This document shows positions 58,109 through 64,000 of a stretch of DNA of 64,000 nt, piece by piece. Every line of letters starts with the position of its first letter. Position 1 is the stretch's first letter. The stretch is from contig CALUKU010000004.1 in assembly GCA_944321295.1 (NCBI GenBank), positions 42,910 to 106,909 of the forward strand. Direction: 5' to 3'. Both the position numbers and the translations under genes were made by a program. Source of the DNA: an uncultured Prevotella sp. Its GTDB lineage: Bacteria; Bacteroidota; Bacteroidia; Bacteroidales; Bacteroidaceae. The notes under the pieces were generated by a model. That model saw only the letters and a program-made list of their open reading frames with translations. It made no database searches and had not been told where the DNA came from.

Positions 58109-59389
58109 TTAGTATGCGAAGAGGGGATATTGTTTCATCGTGTCGTTGACTTTCTGGCGCACGGCGGAGATTACACTCTCGTCCTCCGGGTGGTTGAGCA
58201 CTTCCTCTATGAGGTCGGCTATGAGCACCATCATGTCTTCCTTGGCGCCGCGCGTGGTGATGGCTGCCGTGCCGAGGCGTATGCCCGACGTCTGGAAGGC
58301 CGAGCGCGTGTCGTAGGGCACCATGTTCTTGTTCACGGTGATGTCGGCTGCCACGAGGGCGTTCTCGGCCACCTTGCCTGTCAGTTCGGGATACTTCGGG
58401 CGCAGGTCTACGAGCATTGAGTGGTTGTCGGTGCCGCCGCTCACGATGTCGAAGCCGCGCTTTATCAGCTCGTCGGCCAGCACTGCGGCGTTCTTCTTAA
58501 CCTGCTTTGCCCACTCCTTGAACTCGGGCTGCAGGGCCTCGTTGAAGGCTACTGCCTTTGCGGCGATTACGTGCTCGAGCGGTCCGCCCTGAGTGCCGGG
58601 GAAGACGGCGCTGTTGAGCAGCTGGCTCATCATCTTGATTTGTCCCTTCGGGGTGGTCTTGCCCCAGGGGTTCTCGAAGTCCTTGCCCATCAGGATGATA
58701 CCTCCGCGGGGTCCGCGCAGCGTCTTGTGTGTGGTCGATGTGACGATGTGCGCATAGCGCAGGGGGTTGTCAAGCAGTCCGGCGGCAATGAGTCCGGCGG
58801 GGTGGGCCATGTCTATCATGAGCAGGGCGCCCACTTCGTCGGCAATCTCGCGCATGCGCTTGTAGTCCCACTCGCGGCTGTATGCCGAGCCGCCGCCGAT
58901 TATCAGCTTGGGCTTGTGCTCCTTGGCGAGCTGCTCCATCTCGTCGTAGTCTACGCGGCCGGTTTCACGGTTGAGGTTGTAGCCTACTGCGTTGTAAAGA
59001 ATACCGCTGGTGTTGACGCTTGAGCCGTGGCTCAGGTGTCCGCCGTGGGCTAAGTTGAGTCCGAGGAAGGTGTCGCCCGGGTTGAGCACGGTGAGCAGTA
59101 CGGCGGCGTTGGCCTGCGCTCCGGAGTGCGGCTGCACGTTGGCGAACTCGGCGCCGAAGAGCTTCTTTACGCGCTCAATGGCCAGGTTCTCCACTTCGTC
59201 AACCACGCCGCATCCGCCGTAATAGCGCTTGCCGGGCAGTCCCTCGGCATATTTGTTGGTGAGGCAGGAGCCCATGGCGCGCATCACTTCGTCGCTCACG
59301 AAGTTCTCTGAGGCTATCAGCTCCATTCCCTTCAACTGGCGTTGGTGTTCTCTCTCGATAAGGTCAAAAATCAATTGGTCTTTTTCCAT
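58109..59389 (-). CDS. glyA: serine hydroxymethyltransferase
   Basis: 426 residues. [60 protein letters not shown] and [16 protein letters not shown] precede [20 protein letters not shown], which holds the PLP-binding lysine ([11 protein letters not shown]). It interconverts serine and glycine with tetrahydrofolate and supplies one-carbon units. Single gene between a terminator and a 97-base gap from pyrI. Confidence 0.97.
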   Translation of the reverse strand: MEKDQLIFDLIEREHQRQLKGMELIASENFVSDEVMRAMGSCLTNKYAEGLPGKRYYGGCGVVDEVENLAIERVKKLFGAEFANVQPHSGAQANAAVLLTVLNPGDTFLGLNLAHGGHLSHGSSVNTSGILYNAVGYNLNRETGRVDYDEMEQLAKEHKPKLIIGGGSAYSREWDYKRMREIADEVGALLMIDMAHPAGLIAAGLLDNPLRYAHIVTSTTHKTLRGPRGGIILMGKDFENPWGKTTPKGQIKMMSQLLNSAVFPGTQGGPLEHVIAAKAVAFNEALQPEFKEWAKQVKKNAAVLADELIKRGFDIVSGGTDNHSMLVDLRPKYPELTGKVAENALVAADITVNKNMVPYDTRSAFQTSGIRLGTAAITTRGAKEDMMVLIADLIEEVLNHPEDESVISAVRQKVNDTMKQYPLFAY

Positions 59390-59486
59390 AGTGTTTAATT
59401 TGTTAGGTATGTTTGGGATAATGTTTACTTTCGGTTGCCGCCGCGGCCGCCCGCCGCCTGCCGGCGGGAGCGCGGCGGCAGTGGCG

Positions 59487-59942
59487 TCAGAGCAGTTCCA
59501 CTTCGCTGATGTCCTGCTCCTTGTCGCAGTAGTGGCAGCGTATTATGCCCCGTTGCTTGTCGGTCACGTTGAAGACGGTGGCCATAGGCTCGTTGTTGGT
59601 TATGCACTTGGGGTTGTTGCACTTGACGATGCCTGTCAGCACGTCGGGCGTTTCGACCGTTTTCTTTTCCACTACTTCGTAGTTGCGGATGATGTTCAGC
59701 ACCACGTTGGGCGCCACCACCGATAGGCGCGATATCTCCTCGTCGGTGAAGAACTTGTCTTCAATCTTTATTATGCCCTTCCGGCCGATTTTCTTCGACA
59801 GGTAGTTGTAGCCTATGGTGACCTCGGTGTCGAGGCTGCGCAGGTCGAGAATGTTGGCTACGGCGTAGGTCTTCTCGGTCGGTATGTGGTCAATCACGGT
59901 GCCGTTCTCTATCGCGGCCACCAGTCTTTCTTTCTTGTTCAT
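59487..59942 (-). CDS. pyrI: aspartate carbamoyltransferase regulatory chain
   Basis: 151 residues. The allosteric domain ([40 protein letters not shown]) is followed by the zinc domain: [13 protein letters not shown] gives C-x4-C and [10 protein letters not shown] gives C-x2-C. It binds CTP/ATP and regulates PyrB. The two genes are in the usual pyrB-pyrI order with a 105-base gap. Confidence 0.97.
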   Translation of the reverse strand: MNKKERLVAAIENGTVIDHIPTEKTYAVANILDLRSLDTEVTIGYNYLSKKIGRKGIIKIEDKFFTDEEISRLSVVAPNVVLNIIRNYEVVEKKTVETPDVLTGIVKCNNPKCITNNEPMATVFNVTDKQRGIIRCHYCDKEQDISEVELL

Positions 59943-60047
59943 GTCTGTAATGTCGTTTTTCGGTTGTGCCGCGGACGGCGCTGCGTGCGCTCCGGGCGGC
60001 TGTTGGGCGTGGCGCGGCCTGCTGCGTGCGGGCCGCCGCGGGGTCCC

Positions 60048-60995
60048 TTACTCGATGATGGTTGTGTCGGCCTTTATCTGGTCGAGCGTTATGCCGAGCA
60101 CGTCGCATATTATCGCCTCGCGGGCGAAGAGCCCGTTGCCCGCCTGCTGTATGTAGTAGGCGTGCGGGTTGGCGTCCACGTCGTAGGCAATCTCGTTGAC
60201 GCGCGGCAGCGGGTGCAGTATGCGCATGTTCTCGCGGGCGCCCGCCAGCATGTCGTTGCGCAGGATGTAGACGTTCTTCACCTTCTCATATTCCATCAGG
60301 TCAGAGAACCTTTCCTTTTGCACGCGCGTCATATATATAATGTCGGCCTCGTTGATCGTGTCCTCGCCGAAGTCGGTGTGCTCGTCGTATTTTATGCCGT
60401 TCTCCCGGCAGTACAGCTTGTACTCCTCGGGCATGGCAAGCTCCTTGGGGGCGATGAAGTGGAACGTGGGGTTGAAGTGGCGCATGGCCATGATGAGCGA
60501 GTGCACCGTGCGGCCGTACTTAAGGTCGCCCACGAGGCAGATGTCGAGGTTCTCCAGCGTGCCCTGGGTCTTGTATATCGAGTACAGGTCAAGCATGCAC
60601 TGCGACGGGTGCTGGTGGGCGCCGTCGCCGGCGTTGACTATCGGCACGGGGGCCACTTCGCTGGCGTATTGGGCCGCGCCCTCTATGTAGTGGCGCATCA
60701 CTATCACGTCTGCATAGTTAGACACCATCATGATGGTGTCTTTCAGGGTTTCGCCCTTCGTGGCGCTGGTCACCTTGGCGTCGCTGAAGCCTATCACGCG
60801 CGCTCCCAGGCGGTTGGCCGCCGTTTCGAAGCTAAGGCGCGTGCGCGTGGACGGCTCGAAGAAGAGCGTCGCCACGACCTTGCCCTTAAGTATTTCCCTG
60901 TTCGGGTGTTTCTCAAACTCTTGCGCCGCCTGTATCATGTAGAGAATTTTCTCCTTCGAAAGGTCGGCGATAGTAACAAAATTATGTTTCCCCAT
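60048..60995 (-). CDS. pyrB: aspartate carbamoyltransferase catalytic chain
   Basis: 315 residues from [18 protein letters not shown]; an ATG 13 codons upstream (61034) would add a non-conserved leader and is less likely. [20 protein letters not shown] is the carbamoyl-phosphate motif, [20 protein letters not shown] the aspartate-domain motif, and [20 protein letters not shown] and PLPRVNEI the loop with the conserved HPLPR. First committed step of pyrimidine synthesis. It forms a holoenzyme with PyrI and diverges from the penicillin-binding protein gene. Confidence 0.96.
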   Translation of the reverse strand: MGKHNFVTIADLSKEKILYMIQAAQEFEKHPNREILKGKVVATLFFEPSTRTRLSFETAANRLGARVIGFSDAKVTSATKGETLKDTIMMVSNYADVIVMRHYIEGAAQYASEVAPVPIVNAGDGAHQHPSQCMLDLYSIYKTQGTLENLDICLVGDLKYGRTVHSLIMAMRHFNPTFHFIAPKELAMPEEYKLYCRENGIKYDEHTDFGEDTINEADIIYMTRVQKERFSDLMEYEKVKNVYILRNDMLAGARENMRILHPLPRVNEIAYDVDANPHAYYIQQAGNGLFAREAIICDVLGITLDQIKADTTIIE

Positions 60996-61073
60996 TAGTG
61001 TCGTGATTTCGTTTTCGTGTGCTAAGTTAAGCATTATTTTTAATTTAAGGGAGATGTTTTAGCGGAAAAGTAG

Positions 61074-61081
61074 TAATTTTG
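61074..61081 (+). promoter_or_regulatory. -7 element of the penicillin-binding protein gene
   Basis: TAATTTTG in the gap divergent to pyrB, about 140 bases before the ATG at 61219. The intervening leader is GC-rich and contains inverted words (GCCGCCACCGTGC repeated at 61101 and 61142). Confidence 0.45.
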
Positions 61082-61218
61082 CAGCAATTAATGCGAGGAG
61101 CGCCGCCACCGTGCGGCGCAGGCCGGGCGTAACGGCCGTCAGCCGCCACCGTGCCGGCAGGGGCGCCGCCCGCCTTGAGCGGCGGTTCCCAGCAGCCTTG
61201 TAACAACCATATATAATA

Positions 61219-63519
61219 ATGAGAAAGACATTCGTACGCATACTTTGGGGCTTGCTCTGCGTCATGGTGCTGTCGGCCGCGGCGGCCTTTACGGCAATAT
61301 GGTTCGGATGGATAGGCTACATGCCTGACATCGCCGACCTGCAGAACCCCATCAGCAAGTATGCCTCCCAAGTGTATTCAGCCGACGGCAAGATACTCGG
61401 TACCTACAATGCTAACCGCGAGAACCGCGTGCACGTTGATTTCGCCGACCTGTCGCCGTATGTCGTCAACGCCCTCGTCGCCACCGAGGACGAACGCTTC
61501 TACGACCATTCGGGCATTGACTTCATAGCCCTGACGCGAGCCGTCGTGAAGCGCGGACTGCTCGGGCAGAAGAGCGCCGGCGGCGGTTCTACCATCACCC
61601 AGCAGCTGGCCAAGCAGCTGTACTCGGCCAAGGCCGGCAGCACGCTTGAGCGCCTGATGCAGAAGCCGATAGAGTGGGTGATTGCGGTGAAGCTCGAACG
61701 CTTCTACACGAAGGAGGAAATCATCACGATGTACTTAAATTACTTCGACTTCCTGCACAACGCCGTGGGAATAAAGACCGCCTCCGACGTGTATTTCCGT
61801 AAAGAGCCCAAGAACCTTACGCTTACCGAGGCCGCTACGCTTATCGGCCTGTGCAAGAACCCCTCGTACTTCAATCCGGTGAGATACCCCGACCGCTGCA
61901 CCGAGCGGCGCAACGTGGTGCTTGCCCAAATGCATAAGGCCGGATATATCACCGACAGCGAATACGCTTCGGCGCAGGAGGCGCCGCTGGCCCTCAACTT
62001 CCATCGCATCGACCATAAGGATGGCATTGCCACATATTTCCGTGAGTTCCTGCGCCGCTACATGATGGCCGACGAGCCTAAGCTGGCCGACTATCCGTCA
62101 TGGAACCGCGTGCAGTATTCCATTGACTCGACAGCCTGGGTGAACGACCCGCTTTACGGTTGGTGCAACAAGAACCACAAGAAGAACGGCGAGCCGTATA
62201 ACGTCTACACTGACGGACTTAAGATTTTCACAACCATAGACTCGCGCATGCAGCGTTACGCCGAAGAGGCCGTGCTGCAGCACGTAGGCCACACCCTGCA
62301 GCCGGCTTTCTCTAAGGAGAACAGGACTAAGCCAAACGCGCCCTTCACGAGCGCCCTTACGCCGGCCGAGGTGCGCGGCATACTCAACCGCTCGATACGC
62401 CAAAGTGAGCGTTACCGCGTCATGAAGGAGCAGGGGGCCACCGACGCCGACATTCAGAAAGCATTCCGCACGCCGGTCGAGATGTCCGTCTTCACTTATC
62501 ATGGCTCGGTAGACACCATAATGACGCCGCTCGACTCAATCCGTTACATCAAGTCGTTCCTGAGGGCGGGCTTCGTCAGCATGGACCCCAAGAACGGCGC
62601 CGTGAAGGCATATGTGGGCGGAGTGGACTTTACACACTTCACTTACGACATGGCTACACAAGGCCGCCGTCAGGTAGGCTCTACCATCAAGCCTTTCCTT
62701 TACGCTCTCTGCATGTCAAACGGCATGTCGCCCTGCGACGTGGCGCCCAACGTGCAGCGCTCTTACGGCAACTGGACGCCCCGCAACGGCAGCCGCGCCC
62801 GCTACGGACAGATGGTTACCTTGAAGTGGGGCCTTGCCCAATCGAACAACTGGATATCGGCCTACCTTATGAGCCGCCTTAATCCGCAGGACTTCCTGCG
62901 CATACTTAACGACTTCGGCATAAGTACTTTCGACGCATATCCGTCGGCCGTGCTCTGCCTCGGTCCTAACGAGGTTTCCGTCGGCGAGATGGTCAGCGCT
63001 TACACTACGTTCGCCAACCACGGCATACATTGTTACCCCATGTACGTCACGAAGATTGAGGACAATGAGGGCAACGTCGTCGCCACGTTCCAGCCGCGCA
63101 TGAATGAGGTAATCAGCGAGGAGAGCACTTACAAGATGTTGGAAATGCTCCGCGCCGTCATGAACGGTGGTACCGGCAGTCGAATGAGGTACCGTTATAA
63201 TATAGAATGTGACATGGGCGGTAAGACGGGAACTACCAACCGCAATGCTGACGCATGGTTCATGGGCTTCACGCCGTCGCTTGTCAGCGGTTGCTGGGTT
63301 GGCGGTGAAGACCGCGACATCCACTTTGACTCCATGCGTATGGGACAGGGAGCCAACATGGCGCTGCCCGTTTGGGCATATTACATGAAGAAAGTGTTTG
63401 CCGACCGTTCACTCGGCTACGACCCGGAGGAGAAGTTTGACATACCTGAAGACTTTAATCCTTGCTCGTCGGAGTTCGACGATTATGTGCCTGGAGGCAT
63501 TGAGGAGGTGTTTGAGTGA
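61219..63519 (+). CDS. class A penicillin-binding protein (PBP1A type)
   Basis: 766 residues. A membrane anchor (ILWGLLCVMVLSAAAAFTAI) is followed by a GT51 glycosyltransferase (VATEDERFYDHSGIDFIALT with the catalytic glutamate, SAGGGSTITQQLAKQL, YLNYFDF) and a transpeptidase with Ser488 in RQVGSTIKPFLYAL (SxxK), SNN in GLAQSNNWIS, and MGGKTGTTNRNADAWF (KTGT). It polymerises and cross-links peptidoglycan at the inner membrane. Monocistronic, ended by the terminator at 63601. Confidence 0.96.
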   Translation: MRKTFVRILWGLLCVMVLSAAAAFTAIWFGWIGYMPDIADLQNPISKYASQVYSADGKILGTYNANRENRVHVDFADLSPYVVNALVATEDERFYDHSGIDFIALTRAVVKRGLLGQKSAGGGSTITQQLAKQLYSAKAGSTLERLMQKPIEWVIAVKLERFYTKEEIITMYLNYFDFLHNAVGIKTASDVYFRKEPKNLTLTEAATLIGLCKNPSYFNPVRYPDRCTERRNVVLAQMHKAGYITDSEYASAQEAPLALNFHRIDHKDGIATYFREFLRRYMMADEPKLADYPSWNRVQYSIDSTAWVNDPLYGWCNKNHKKNGEPYNVYTDGLKIFTTIDSRMQRYAEEAVLQHVGHTLQPAFSKENRTKPNAPFTSALTPAEVRGILNRSIRQSERYRVMKEQGATDADIQKAFRTPVEMSVFTYHGSVDTIMTPLDSIRYIKSFLRAGFVSMDPKNGAVKAYVGGVDFTHFTYDMATQGRRQVGSTIKPFLYALCMSNGMSPCDVAPNVQRSYGNWTPRNGSRARYGQMVTLKWGLAQSNNWISAYLMSRLNPQDFLRILNDFGISTFDAYPSAVLCLGPNEVSVGEMVSAYTTFANHGIHCYPMYVTKIEDNEGNVVATFQPRMNEVISEESTYKMLEMLRAVMNGGTGSRMRYRYNIECDMGGKTGTTNRNADAWFMGFTPSLVSGCWVGGEDRDIHFDSMRMGQGANMALPVWAYYMKKVFADRSLGYDPEEKFDIPEDFNPCSSEFDDYVPGGIEEVFE

Positions 63520-63600
63520 CGCTACGCACTGCATTGACGGCTTCCACCGTGTTTTTATAGCTTATCTTTTGCGTTAGAATAGATGGTTTTTATGTGTCCA

Positions 63601-63645
63601 AAAGGCGGCCCCGCATATATCGCGGGGCCGCCTTTTGCTTTTTTA
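63601..63645 (+). terminator. terminator after the penicillin-binding protein
   Basis: AAAGGCGGCCCCGC, loop ATATAT, GCGGGGCCGCCTTTT then TTTTTT shortly after: very stable. Confidence 0.92.
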
Positions 63646-63864
63646 TAAAGCTTTCCATGCAGTCCGTTATGCCTTTACATGTTAATAATCCTCTTATTTC
63701 TTTTCCTGTATTCGCATGTTCTGCTTCCATCTTGGGGTTGTTCCTCTTTATCGGTCTGCTTGCCTTTTGATAATGGTTTTCTTTTATATAATAATGTATG
63801 AACTTATTTATTTGTAAACAAGTGTTAATTTTGTTGCCGTTTTTGGACTTTTCTTTGCCAAGTA
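63646..63864. other. AT-rich spacer before the terminal promoter
   Basis: No gene; AT-rich sequence with TTATATAATAATGTATG and several T-runs, which may act as an upstream element for the promoter at 63865. Confidence 0.5.
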
Positions 63865-63896
63865 TTTGGTAGTTTCGTCATAAGTGCGTACTTTTG
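63865..63896 (+). promoter_or_regulatory. strong promoter, probably of an rRNA operon beyond the window
   Basis: TTTG at 63865-63868, 20 bases, TACTTTTG at 63889-63896, preceded by AT-rich DNA. The following sequence (AGCGAAGATCTTTGAAAGAC, GGTACAGACGAGGAGCAGC) contains no start codon with a plausible frame and resembles the GATCTTTGA-type leader words I associate with Bacteroidales 16S rRNA transcripts. Confidence 0.5.
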
Positions 63897-64000
63897 CATC
63901 CGCTTTTCAGGGGTTACCCCTTACGATTAGCGAAGATCTTTGAAAGACTGGTACAGACGAGGAGCAGCGCGGCCGCGATGATAAGCGGCCGAGGAGCTTG

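Overview
The window looks like chromosome of a GC-rich member of the Bacteroidales, most likely Prevotellaceae. Evidence for this: promoters of the Bacteroidetes form (TTTG, 19-21 bases, TAnnTTTG) recur before genes; near-leaderless starts; Bacteroidales families (DUF4248, DUF4861, DUF5112/5113-type kinase, MltG next to GlnRS, TTTT-rich hairpin terminators); and several families of short intergenic inverted repeats. No rRNA or tRNA gene was found, although the last 140 bases look like an rRNA-type promoter and leader. The genus is inference only.

Layout. 1-9005: a truncated FemAB/GNAT-like gene, then a nitroreductase / DUF2520 / KdsC-like / Maf operon, DedA, and the leftward mltG-glnS-TPR set. 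9389-10446: riboflavin synthase behind a long structured leader with its own terminator. 10466-16706: an accessory island carrying a primase-helicase (BT4734-like/DUF3987), a P5-type lysin, a DUF4248 protein, an HU-like protein, a 'smalltalk'-like peptide and small unknowns. It is bounded by 38-bp inverted repeats and sits in a scar: only the start of a TolC-type gene remains on the left and only the tail of a histidine kinase on the right. 16678-21195: the orphaned LytTR regulator, then leftward uridine phosphorylase / esterase / HAD genes and a PD40 exported protein. 21200-23121: an inverted-repeat element and rplU-rpmA.

23249-26848 is a visibly AT-richer run of seven small accessory genes (two GNATs, GrpB, DUF3795, PNPOx-like and others), probably acquired, next to a large inverted repeat. 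27601-32652: serS, a fused NfnA/NfnB-type (PyrK-like + GltD-like) oxidoreductase, DUF486 and a TtcA-type enzyme. 32757-38014: leftward GH25 lysozyme / zinc ribbon protein / 5'-nucleotidase / NudC, and an unrecognised protein. 38111-43330: hexuronate catabolism (uxaA and lacI-type regulator leftward, kdgK and eda rightward), which together convert altronate to pyruvate and glyceraldehyde 3-phosphate. eda is followed directly by a giant two-component kinase and its response regulator.

47734-57170: a membrane protein, a radical SAM protein, a DPP4-type peptidase with DUF4861, the iorA-iorB-aminotransferase operon (2-oxoacid:ferredoxin chemistry on aromatic amino acids) and a stand-alone HU-like protein that is a paralogue of the island one. 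58109-63519: glyA, pyrI, pyrB and a class A penicillin-binding protein.

The two observations I rate highest are (1) the 1161-residue kinase, in which the first catalytic module keeps ATP-binding boxes but lacks a histidine while a second, C-terminal module carries an H-box histidine but a degenerate ATPase, and (2) the primase-helicase/HU/DUF4248/lysin island with its inverted termini, its deletion scar and a three-unit 10-bp repeat between divergent promoters.
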